From positions 62,001 to 126,000 of the forward strand of contig NZ_JAVHJU010000020.1 of NCBI RefSeq assembly GCF_031082405.1: a stretch of 64,000 nt of DNA, written 5' to 3'. This document shows, piece by piece, positions 57,234-64,000 of the stretch; the first letter of the stretch is position 1; each line of letters begins with the position of its first letter. Source of the DNA: Amycolatopsis sp. A133 (GTDB taxonomy: Bacteria; Actinomycetota; Actinomycetes; Mycobacteriales; Pseudonocardiaceae). The notes under the pieces were generated by a model. The model ran no database searches. It was not told the origin of the DNA and saw nothing but the letters and a program-made list of their open reading frames with translations. Position numbers and translations under genes: made by a program.

Positions 57234-58172
57234 GTGCTGCTGGAGAAAGCGCCGCCGCGCGCCAGGGAACGAACGGCGGCGTCCCGCCGTGGTTCGCTGC
57301 TGCCCTACGGCCTGCTCCTGCCCGCGGCCGCGTTGCTCGGGCTCGTGCTCGGCTACCCGCTCGTCCGGCTGGTCGTGATTTCGCTGCAGGAGTACGGCCT
57401 GCGGTCGCTGTTCACCGGCAAGACGGGTTTCGCCGGCTGGGACAACTACGCCGCCGTCCTCGGCGATCCCCAGCTGCTGCCGGTCCTCGCGCGCAGCGTC
57501 GGGTTCTGCGCCGCGCTGGTGGCCGGGACGCTCGTGATCGGTTCCGGCGTCGCGCTGCTGCTGCGGCGCCTGGGCCGCGGGATGCGCACGGCGGTCACCC
57601 TGTGCCTGATCGCGGCGTGGGCCCTGCCGAACGTGGCGTCCACCCTGGTCTGGCAGTGGCTCTTCCAGCCCGGGTACGGCGTGGTGAACTGGCTGCTGAC
57701 CCGGCTCGGCTTCAGCGACCTCACCCAGCACGACTGGACGACGACCCCGGCGTCGGCGTTCACCCTGGTCTGGCTGCTCGTGGTGTGGCAGTCGGTCCCG
57801 TTCGTCGCGCTCACCCTGCACGCCGGCCTCTCCCAGATCCCGCGGTCCTACTACGAAGCCGCGGCGCTGGACGGCGCCGGGCCGTGGCGGGTGCACCGCA
57901 CGATCACCCTCCCGTTCCTGCAGCCGATCCTCGGCCTGGTCACCATCCTCTCGGTCATCTGGGACTTCACCGTGTTCAACCAGATCTGGATCCTCACCCA
58001 GGGCGGCCCGGGCGGCGGCACGACGACCCTGGGCATCTGGACGTTCACCCGCGCCTTCAGCCGCAACGACTTCGGCCAGGGCGCGGCGATCGCCGTCGTC
58101 TCCGTCGTGCTGCTCGTCGGGCTGACCGCGGTGTACGTGCGGCGGCTCGTCCGCGCCGGGGAGGACCTGTGA
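57234..58172 (+). CDS. Sugar ABC transporter permease 1 (DasB-like)
   Basis: A 312-residue MalF-type permease with six membrane helices. The EAA loop that docks on the ATPase is SYYEAAALDGAGPWRVHRTITLPFLQP. GGPGGGTTTLGIWTFTRAF is a familiar periplasmic loop in chitobiose-type permeases. The GTG at 57234 has AAGGAG. It ends in a 4-nt overlap with the second permease gene. With the binding protein it should import a disaccharide from chitin. Confidence 0.85.
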   Translation: MLLEKAPPRARERTAASRRGSLLPYGLLLPAAALLGLVLGYPLVRLVVISLQEYGLRSLFTGKTGFAGWDNYAAVLGDPQLLPVLARSVGFCAALVAGTLVIGSGVALLLRRLGRGMRTAVTLCLIAAWALPNVASTLVWQWLFQPGYGVVNWLLTRLGFSDLTQHDWTTTPASAFTLVWLLVVWQSVPFVALTLHAGLSQIPRSYYEAAALDGAGPWRVHRTITLPFLQPILGLVTILSVIWDFTVFNQIWILTQGGPGGGTTTLGIWTFTRAFSRNDFGQGAAIAVVSVVLLVGLTAVYVRRLVRAGEDL

Positions 58173-58987
58173 TCCGGCGGATCGGCCGGAACACCGCGGC
58201 CGCCCTCTTCTGCCTCGTGTGGATCTTCCCCGTCTACTGGATGGTGCTCACGGCGTTCAAGCCCGCGGGCAAGATCCTCAACCCCACCCCGGAGTTCCTG
58301 CCCTTCGACGTCACGCTGGAGAACTTCGCCGGCGCACTCGCCAAGCCCGGGTTCGTCCAGGACCTCGTCAACAGCGTCGTGGTCGTCGTCGCGGTCGTCG
58401 TCCTGTCCATCGTGGTCGCGTTCCTGGCCGCGACGGCGTTGACCCGCTTCCGGTTCTTCGGGCGCCGGAGCTTCCTCATCGGCGTGCTGGTGCTGCAGAT
58501 GGTGCCGGTGCCCGCGCTGGTCATCCCGCTGTTCCTCGGCCTCAAGAGCGCGCACCTGCTCGACACGCTGCCCGGGCTCGTCCTGACCTACGTGGCGCTC
58601 GTGCTGCCGTTCACGATCTGGACGTTGCGCGGCTTCCTGCACGGCATCCCGGTCGAGCTCGAAGAAGCCGCGATGGTCGACGGCGCGACGCGCGGACGCG
58701 TCATGCGCTCGGTCCTGCTGCCGCTCGTGCTGCCCGGGCTGATCGCGACCAGCGTGTTCGCCTTCATCACCGCGTGGAACGACTTCCTGTTCGCCTACGT
58801 GATCATGAAGGACAGCTCGGGCTACACGCTGCCGGTCTGGCTGGTCTCGTTCAGCACCAGCACGGGCACCGACTACGGCGGCCTCATCGCCGCGTCGACG
58901 CTGTTCGCGCTGCCCGTCGTCGTCTTCTTCGCGCTGGTGCAGCGCCACCTGGTCGAAGGCATGACCGCGGGCGCGGTGAAGGGCTGA
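58169..58987 (+). CDS. Sugar ABC transporter permease 2 (DasC-like)
   Basis: A 272-residue MalG-type permease: LFCLVWIFPVYWMVLTAFKP, then the EAA loop VELEEAAMVDGATRGRVMRSVLLPL and FAFITAWNDFLFAYVIMKDSSGYTLPV. It forms the heterodimeric channel with the preceding permease. The start GTG overlaps its stop (GTGA), and its own stop overlaps the GH20 start (TGATG), so all three are translated in series. Confidence 0.85.
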   Translation: MIRRIGRNTAAALFCLVWIFPVYWMVLTAFKPAGKILNPTPEFLPFDVTLENFAGALAKPGFVQDLVNSVVVVVAVVVLSIVVAFLAATALTRFRFFGRRSFLIGVLVLQMVPVPALVIPLFLGLKSAHLLDTLPGLVLTYVALVLPFTIWTLRGFLHGIPVELEEAAMVDGATRGRVMRSVLLPLVLPGLIATSVFAFITAWNDFLFAYVIMKDSSGYTLPVWLVSFSTSTGTDYGGLIAASTLFALPVVVFFALVQRHLVEGMTAGAVKG

Positions 58988-60480
58988 TGCTGATCCCCCA
59001 CCCCGCGCGGCTCACGCGCCGCGCCGGTTCCTGCGTGCCCACCGGAATCCTGGCGGGCCCGGGCACCCGCGGCCCGGCCCGGCTGCTCGCCGCGTACACC
59101 GGCCTCCCGCTGGTCTCAGGCGGACCCGTCATCCGGCTCGCGCGGAAACCGGGGCTCGGGCCGGAGGAGTACACCCTCGAGGTCACCCCCGACCGCGCGC
59201 TGCTCACCGCGTCCACGGACGCGGGCCTGCTGGCCGGCGTGCAGACGATCCGCCAGCTGGCCCCGCGGCTACCGTGCCTGACGATCCGCGACGCGCCGCG
59301 GCTGCCGTGGCGCGGGGTGCTGCTCGACGTCGCCCGGCACTTCATGCCGCTGGACTTCCTCCGCGAGTTCGTCGACCTCCTGGCGCTGCACAAGTACAAC
59401 GTCCTGCACCTGCACCTCACCGACGACCAGGGCTGGCGGATCGAGATCGGCGGGTGGCCCCGGCTCACCGAGGTCGGGGCCTGGCGCACGGAGTCGATGG
59501 TCGGACCAGCGGGCAGCGGCGTCTTCGACGGCGTCCCCCACGGCGGCTCGTACACCCAGCGGGAGCTGCGCGAGCTGGTCCGGTTCGCCGCCGAGCGCGG
59601 GGTGCGGATCGTGCCGGAGATCGACCTGCCCGGGCACGTCCGCGCGGCGCTGGCCGCCTACCCTTCGCTCGGCAACCGGCCGGAAACGCCGTTGCCGGTG
59701 TGGACGGAGTGGGGCATCAGCCCGGACATCCTCGGCGTCCACGACGGCGCGTTCGCCTTCTGCCGCGACGTCCTCACCCAGGTCGCCGACGTCTTCCCGG
59801 CGCCGTACCTGCACATCGGCGGCGACGAATGCCCGACGGTGCAATGGGAAACCAGCCCCCTCGCGCGCGAAAAGGCCACGCGGCTGGGGTTGCGCACCAC
59901 CGCCGAACTGCACCCGTGGTTCCTCGGCAAGCTGCACCGCGTGGTCGCCGGGCTCGGCAGGCAGGCGGTCTGCTGGGACGAAACCGGGCACGCCGCGGGA
60001 CGGCTGCCCGCGGACCTGATCGTCACGGCCTGGCGCGACGCCGCCCACGGCGCGCTCGCCGTCGCCCGCGGCCACCGGGTGATCATGGCCCCGCACACCT
60101 CGACCTACTTCGACTACCGCCAGAGCGAGGACCCCGGCGAGCCACCCCGCGAGCCCGTGACGACCCTGGAAGACGTCTACCGCTTCGACCCCCTGGCGGG
60201 CGGGCTGCCGATCGCCGACGGGACCGGGCCCGGCATCCTGGGCACCCAGGCCCAGCTGTGGACCGAGCACGCCCCGACGCCCGACCACGTGCGCCACCTG
60301 GCGTTCCCGCGGCTGTGCGCGCTGGCCGAGCGGGCGTGGTCGCCGCCGGGCCGCGGTTATGCTGACTTCCACCAGCGCCTGACCGGACACCTCGGCCGGC
60401 TCCGGGCGCTGGGTGCCCTGCCGAAGGAGCGAGTCCGGTTCGCCGGCGCGCTCGGAGTACCCGGGAAGACGGTGCCTTGA
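58987..60480 (+). CDS. Beta-N-acetylhexosaminidase, GH20 (DasD-like)
   Basis: A 497-residue intracellular enzyme with no signal peptide. It has a GH20b N-terminal domain (about 20-100) and a TIM barrel with LHLHLTDDQGWRIEI, VPEIDLPGHVRAALAAYPSL and the catalytic pair Asp-Glu in YLHIGGDECPTVQWE; AQLWTEHAPTPDHVRHLAFPRLCALAERAW follows in the C-terminal part. It would split imported chitobiose into GlcNAc by substrate-assisted catalysis. In S. coelicolor the equivalent gene is dasD, next to dasABC. Confidence 0.85.
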   Translation: MLIPHPARLTRRAGSCVPTGILAGPGTRGPARLLAAYTGLPLVSGGPVIRLARKPGLGPEEYTLEVTPDRALLTASTDAGLLAGVQTIRQLAPRLPCLTIRDAPRLPWRGVLLDVARHFMPLDFLREFVDLLALHKYNVLHLHLTDDQGWRIEIGGWPRLTEVGAWRTESMVGPAGSGVFDGVPHGGSYTQRELRELVRFAAERGVRIVPEIDLPGHVRAALAAYPSLGNRPETPLPVWTEWGISPDILGVHDGAFAFCRDVLTQVADVFPAPYLHIGGDECPTVQWETSPLAREKATRLGLRTTAELHPWFLGKLHRVVAGLGRQAVCWDETGHAAGRLPADLIVTAWRDAAHGALAVARGHRVIMAPHTSTYFDYRQSEDPGEPPREPVTTLEDVYRFDPLAGGLPIADGTGPGILGTQAQLWTEHAPTPDHVRHLAFPRLCALAERAWSPPGRGYADFHQRLTGHLGRLRALGALPKERVRFAGALGVPGKTVP

Positions 60481-60482
60481 CC

Positions 60483-60671
60483 GCTGTGCCATCCGGGGCT
60501 TCGCCCCAAGCCGGGGACTCCGCCACCCGGAACCCCCGAAAAGAAGCTGTGACATCCGGGGCTTCGCCCCAAGCCGGGGACTCCGCCACCCGGAACCCCC
60601 GAAAAGAAGCTGTGACATCCGGGGCTTCGCCCCAGGCCGGGGGCTCCGCCACCCGGAACCCCCGAAAAGAA
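60483..60671. repeat. Three tandem 63-bp repeats between GH20 and GntR genes
   Basis: Copies start at 60483, 60546 and 60609, each about 95 percent identical, with GGGGCTTCGCCCC hairpin cores and CCCGGAACCCCCGAAAAGAAG ends. The unit is GC-rich and palindromic, like dispersed actinomycete intergenic repeats. Being 21 codons long, all three are open in the frame of the next gene, so translation through them as an N-terminal extension cannot be excluded. Confidence 0.85.
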
Positions 60672-61400
60672 GTGGGCGAGCTGACGGACCGGCCGCCCAC
60701 AGTGAAGCGCGACCGCGTCCGCCGGCACCTCCTGAAGGTGATCGAGAACGCCGACCCGGGCACCGGGCTCGCCTCCGAACGGGACCTGGCGACCGAGCTG
60801 GGCGTCTCCCGCCCGACCGTCCGCGCGGCCATCGACGAGCTGACCCGCACCGGGCTGCTGGTGCGCCAGCGCGGCCGCGGCACGTTCACCAGCCCGCAGA
60901 AGGTCACCCAGGAACTGGCGACCGGGCTCGCGGTGCCGCCGGCGGAAGGCCACTGGACCAGCCGGGTGGTCGCGTTCGCGGTGTCCCCCGCCGCCCGGAC
61001 CCTGGCCGGGGAGCTGGAACTCGAGCCGGGCACGCCGGTGCTGCGGATCACCCGGGTCCGGTACGTCGACGACGAACCGATCGCGATCGAACGCCTCGCG
61101 CTGCCCGCCGGCCTGGTCCCCGGCCTGCGGCCGGCGGACCTGGAGGCGGGCAACTTCTACCGGCTGCTGCGGGAACGCTTCGGGATCGCCGTGCACGACG
61201 CGGTCCAGACGATCGAGCCCGCGGTCACCAACCCCGAGCAGGCCGAGCTCCTGGAAATCGCGGTGTACGCCCCGATCCTGCACATCGAGCGGCTCACCCG
61301 CGACGGAGGAGGCCGGATCGTCGAACTGACCCGCTCGGTCTACCGCGGCGACCGCTACCGCATCACGTCGAAACTCCGCTTCGACGCCGAATCCGGTTAG
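60672..61400 (+). CDS. GntR/HutC-family regulator, DasR-like
   Basis: A 242-residue regulator. The wHTH reads RDRVRRHLLKVIENADPGTGLASERDLATELGVSRPTVRAAIDELTRTGLLVRQRGRGTF, followed by a UTRA ligand domain ending ELTRSVYRGDRYRITSKLRF. The last string is close to the DasR C-terminus, which senses glucosamine-6-phosphate or related effectors. The nearby dre-like site at 54574-54585 fits. Start choice is uncertain: GTG 60672 is preferred, GTG 60702 is possible, and a longer start inside the 63-bp repeats would add 21-residue repeats. Confidence 0.8.
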   Translation: MGELTDRPPTVKRDRVRRHLLKVIENADPGTGLASERDLATELGVSRPTVRAAIDELTRTGLLVRQRGRGTFTSPQKVTQELATGLAVPPAEGHWTSRVVAFAVSPAARTLAGELELEPGTPVLRITRVRYVDDEPIAIERLALPAGLVPGLRPADLEAGNFYRLLRERFGIAVHDAVQTIEPAVTNPEQAELLEIAVYAPILHIERLTRDGGGRIVELTRSVYRGDRYRITSKLRFDAESG

Positions 61401-61524
61401 CAGCCGAGGCCGGATCCCCAGCGCCCCGAGTGCGTTGAACCGGCACTGCGGCGCGAAGCGCCTCCGTTGAGGGTGGTGGCGGGGGCATGGATGGAGCAAC
61501 CGAGGCCACCTTGGGGCGGTGCCG

Positions 61525-62511
61525 TCAGCCGAGGGCGTCGAGCAACTCGCGCTCGCGGTGCGCGCTGAGGCCCGCGCGCCGATCCCGGTCCAGCCCCTGC
61601 TCGCGCTCCCAGCGCAGCGTGTCCGCCAGCAGCTCCGTCCGGGGCCGGTGCCGGAGCCCGGCGGCGCGCGCCGCGGACCCGTCCCGGGCCGACCACCCTT
61701 CCCAGCCCGGCTCGACCAGCCACATCGCCAGCGATTCGGGCCCCATGTACTCGGCCACGCCCTGGGCGAGCAGCCACTCGGCCCCGGCGGTGACCACCGG
61801 ACCGGTGTGCCCGCCGGCGGCGCGGGACAGCTCGATCCACTCCCCGAACGGAACGACCGGGCCGACCGCGTCGTAAGTGCCGGTGGTGCCCGTCTCCGCG
61901 GAGTCGAGCAGCCAGGCGGTGAGGTCACGCACGTCGACCACCTGGGTGGGCACGGCCGGGGTGCCGGGGACCAGCATCGGCCCCCGCGGATCACGGGCCG
62001 CGCGGGCGGCCCAGTAGCCGGAGCGCCCGGTGTGATCGCCCGGACCGCCGATGAGCCCGGCCCGCGCGATGAGGAGGCGGTCGCCCACCGCGGCCGTCGA
62101 CGCCTGCTCGCAGGCGACCTTCGCCTCGCCGTACACCTCGCGGTCGGCCTCGCCCCGGTCGGTCGGGGCGAGCAGGGCCGCGGATTCGTCGGCTCCCGGG
62201 GTGGCGTGCGAGGCGTAGACGTTGCCGGACGAGACGTATACCCAGTGCCCGGCCTTGCCACCCAGCGCGTCGAGCGCTCCGCGAACGAAACCGGGCTGCC
62301 ACGACACCTCGACGACCGCGTCCCACACCCGGCCGAGCAGGGGGTCGTACGCCGACAGCAGGCGCCGGTCGGCGGCGATGAGGGTCGCTCCGTCCGCGGC
62401 TTCTCCGCTCTCGCCGCGCGCGAGGCAGGTCACCCGGTGGCCGCGTTCGATCGCCTGCCGCGACAGCTCCCGGCCCACCCACGCCGTTCCGCCCAGAACC
62501 AAGATCTCCAT
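61525..62511 (-). CDS. NAD-dependent epimerase/dehydratase (extended SDR)
   Basis: A 328-residue extended short-chain dehydrogenase-like protein: MEILVLGGTAWVGRELSRQAIERGH is the dinucleotide-binding start (GGTxxVG), and YVSSGNVYASHATPG is followed by REVYGEAKVACEQA, keeping the YxxxK pair. RLLIARAGLIGGPGDHTGRSGYW resembles reductases acting on isoflavone- or dTDP-sugar-like substrates. No related genes flank it, so the substrate is not predictable. The ATG at 62511 matches the family start; a TTG 12 nt upstream is possible. Confidence 0.75.
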   Translation of the reverse strand: MEILVLGGTAWVGRELSRQAIERGHRVTCLARGESGEAADGATLIAADRRLLSAYDPLLGRVWDAVVEVSWQPGFVRGALDALGGKAGHWVYVSSGNVYASHATPGADESAALLAPTDRGEADREVYGEAKVACEQASTAAVGDRLLIARAGLIGGPGDHTGRSGYWAARAARDPRGPMLVPGTPAVPTQVVDVRDLTAWLLDSAETGTTGTYDAVGPVVPFGEWIELSRAAGGHTGPVVTAGAEWLLAQGVAEYMGPESLAMWLVEPGWEGWSARDGSAARAAGLRHRPRTELLADTLRWEREQGLDRDRRAGLSAHRERELLDALG

Positions 62512-62874
62512 ACCGGCACCCAAGCACCAAGATCACCGCCAGACCAGCGAATTCGCTCACAGCTGATGACGGGCCGCAGATCGGGCATTCGGTTAATAAA
62601 TCTTCGGCCACGTCGGAAATGCGCTTTCTTAGCCCACCCTCGTTACCCGAACGAGTGAACGGGGACAGCATTCGGGTGACAACGACGCCGAAACCCGCTT
62701 GTCACGGCAGGTGCCCACCGCGGCAGATGGCCCAACAATTGCGCTGTTCGTTTCGCTTTTTCAGCGCCCGGGTGAGAGTGCTTCAACCGCACTGCCGGAA
62801 CGGCATAGGATTTTCCTTCGCTCGGGAAAACGTTTCCCGGCGCATTCCGGCAAACGAAGAATCGAGGACCATCC
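62512..62874. other. Intergenic region with operator-like palindromes
   Basis: 363 nt with no supported gene. Near the right end lie CGGGAAA-ACG-TTTCCCG (62823-62839), a LacI-style inverted repeat, and TGCCGGAA (62793-62800) with TTCCGGCA (62845-62852). They are 36-80 nt before the downstream start and probably regulate the secreted protein gene. Confidence 0.5.
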
Positions 62875-64000
62875 ATGCGAAGACGCATGCTGGGGGCGGT
62901 CCTGCCCCTGGTGCTCACGGCGGCCACGGCCGCCCCGCTGACCGCGGCCGCCGATCCCGCCCCGGCGGTCTCGGCGCTGACGAAGTCCGTGCAGGGCACC
63001 GGTTCGCCCGCCGCGCACGGCGCGACCGCGAACTGGGTCGTCGGCTACGAAGACCACGCCACCACGACCGGCGCCGCCACCATCACCGACGCCGTCGGCG
63101 CCGGGCAGACCTACCAGCCCGGTTCCCTGCACGTCCCGCCCGGCTGGACGCCGGAGTGGTCGACCGACGGCAGCACGTTCACCGGCGCCGAACCGGCGTC
63201 CGGGGTCACCGCGGTCCGCGCGACGAACCCCACCGCCGGTCCCGACGCGACCCAGCTGACCGGCGCCCTCACCCCGCCCGTGCAGGCGGTCACCACCGCG
63301 ACCGGCGGCGACGGCTTCACGCCGATCCTGTACCGCACCCCGAGTGGCGTGCTGCAGGCGTGGAACATCTACCACCACCTGGGGGCCACCGCACCGAAGG
63401 TGGTCTGCACCGACCTCGCCACCGGGCAGCGGTGCCCGGGCGGCCCGTGGCCGAAGGTGCTCAACACCGCGCCCGGCCCGCTCGGCACCCTGGGGGCCGG
63501 CGACATCGCCACCACCATGGTCGAGCAGTACGTGCGCGACCCCGCGTCGCCCGCGAAGGTCTACTACCCCGCCGTCACGGCGGCTTCCGTCGGCGTCGCC
63601 TGCCTGGACATGGCCGCCGCGGCCAACTGCGGCTACTGGTCGCTGGCCGCCATCGGCGGCTCGCCCGCGGTGAGCGGCCTCACCGGGTTCGTCGAAACCG
63701 GCGGCAACCTGTACGGCCTGGTCACCAGCGGCGCGGTGGTCTGCTGGACCATCGCCACCCAGAGCGCCTGCGGCGGCCAGCCGTACGCGCCGATCGCGCC
63801 GCCGATCAGCGGCAACCCGTACGTCTACGGCGCGCTGGACGTCATCGCGGGCAAGGTGTTCGCGTCGTCGTCGAACCCCGGCACCGCGCAGCAGCCTTCA
63901 CTGGGCTGCTTCGACCCGGCGACGGCCACGGCGTGCGCCGGCTGGGCGACCTGGCGGCCGACGGGACCGGCGGGGAACTTCACCTACAACGCGTACACGG
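62875..64000 (+). CDS. Secreted protein of unknown function, 3' end outside window
   Basis: At least 375 residues. A signal peptide (MLGAVLPLVLTAATAAPLTA) is followed by a beta-rich region with DUF11/surface-adhesin-like wording (VSALTKSVQGTGSPAAHGATANWVVGY, ATITDAVGAGQTYQPGSL), then repeated segments ending in Cys-containing strings (KVVCTDLATGQRCPGG, VACLDMAAAANCGYWSL, VVCWTIATQSACGG, LGCFDPATATACAG). The recurring C-x8-12-C blocks every 45-60 residues suggest a beta-propeller with one disulfide per blade. GAGGA precedes the ATG at 62875. Function unknown. Confidence 0.6.
   Translation, partial: MRRRMLGAVLPLVLTAATAAPLTAAADPAPAVSALTKSVQGTGSPAAHGATANWVVGYEDHATTTGAATITDAVGAGQTYQPGSLHVPPGWTPEWSTDGSTFTGAEPASGVTAVRATNPTAGPDATQLTGALTPPVQAVTTATGGDGFTPILYRTPSGVLQAWNIYHHLGATAPKVVCTDLATGQRCPGGPWPKVLNTAPGPLGTLGAGDIATTMVEQYVRDPASPAKVYYPAVTAASVGVACLDMAAAANCGYWSLAAIGGSPAVSGLTGFVETGGNLYGLVTSGAVVCWTIATQSACGGQPYAPIAPPISGNPYVYGALDVIAGKVFASSSNPGTAQQPSLGCFDPATATACAGWATWRPTGPAGNFTYNAYT

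Noticed and set aside
61451..61465. GGCGC-GAA-GCGCC as terminator of the DasR-like gene
   Set aside because: A 5-bp stem in GC-rich DNA is expected by chance; no stronger hairpin was found in this 124-bp gap.
1..64000. CRISPR arrays, tRNA/rRNA genes, insertion sequences, prophage or attachment sites
   Set aside because: Looked for short regular spacers, tRNA-like cloverleafs, transposase motifs and integrase genes; none seen. The repeats found are tandem or palindromic intergenic elements.

Overview
The window is very GC-rich, with strong GC bias at third codon positions, many GTG/TTG starts and numerous TetR, LacI, GntR and ECF-type regulators. Together with an AfsR-like STAND regulator, a das-type chitooligosaccharide locus, F420/LLM enzymes and promoters whose -10 box sits 6-7 nt before the start codon, this points to a filamentous actinomycete. 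Pseudonocardiaceae, possibly Amycolatopsis, is my best guess. It reads as an ordinary accessory-rich chromosome arm. I saw no phage, insertion sequence, CRISPR array, rRNA or tRNA.

Layout. 1-8.8 kb: the end of an aldose epimerase gene, a solute-binding-fold protein, DinB, a large STAND-like ATPase whose reading frame appears broken near its end, a benzoate-CoA-ligase-like enzyme, a DnaJ-NERD fusion and a LysE exporter. 8.8-22.8 kb: a secreted M14 carboxypeptidase, a DUF998 protein, a divergent SnoaL / P450-TetR unit with paired operators, a small alarmone synthetase, an odd Asn-Gly-Met-rich secreted repeat protein, an LLM oxidoreductase, a membrane-anchored esterase-like protein lacking its nucleophile, a polysaccharide lyase-like protein, and a TIM-barrel / TetR / kinase-fold cluster. 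22.9-39.3 kb: a two-catalytic-domain GH43 protein, two small overlapping ORFs, MarR, an ECF sigma factor with a membrane partner, a protease, TetR genes, a SRPBCC protein, a ZIP transporter, a 39-residue Cys-containing peptide gene, a Fe/2OG dioxygenase with a divergent LacI regulator, a diguanylate cyclase, and two 6-codon ORFs encoding the same peptide.

39.3-48.9 kb is an aromatic-acid catabolic region. It has an extradiol dioxygenase of the VOC type, 4-oxalomesaconate tautomerase, a CHA aldolase, a FadR-type GntR regulator, a DUF1932 dehydrogenase with a proline-rich insert, an MFS remnant, a spore-photolyase-like radical SAM gene, an MFS transporter, PDC hydrolase (LigI) and OMA hydratase (LigJ). 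These fit the lower protocatechuate 4,5-cleavage (or gallate) pathway to pyruvate and oxaloacetate. Three promoters share an ATTGTyAACAA motif, suggesting one GntR regulon.

48.9-64 kb: a LuxR/AfsR-like ATPase regulator, a small Cys/His protein, an ArsR-phosphatase fusion with a VOC protein, a PLP enzyme, a STAS protein, then a das-like locus: GH16 with a chitin-binding module, binding protein, two permeases, GH20 hexosaminidase and a DasR-like GntR regulator. A near-consensus dre site precedes it and a triple 63-bp repeat lies inside it. A short-chain epimerase/reductase and a truncated secreted protein close the window.
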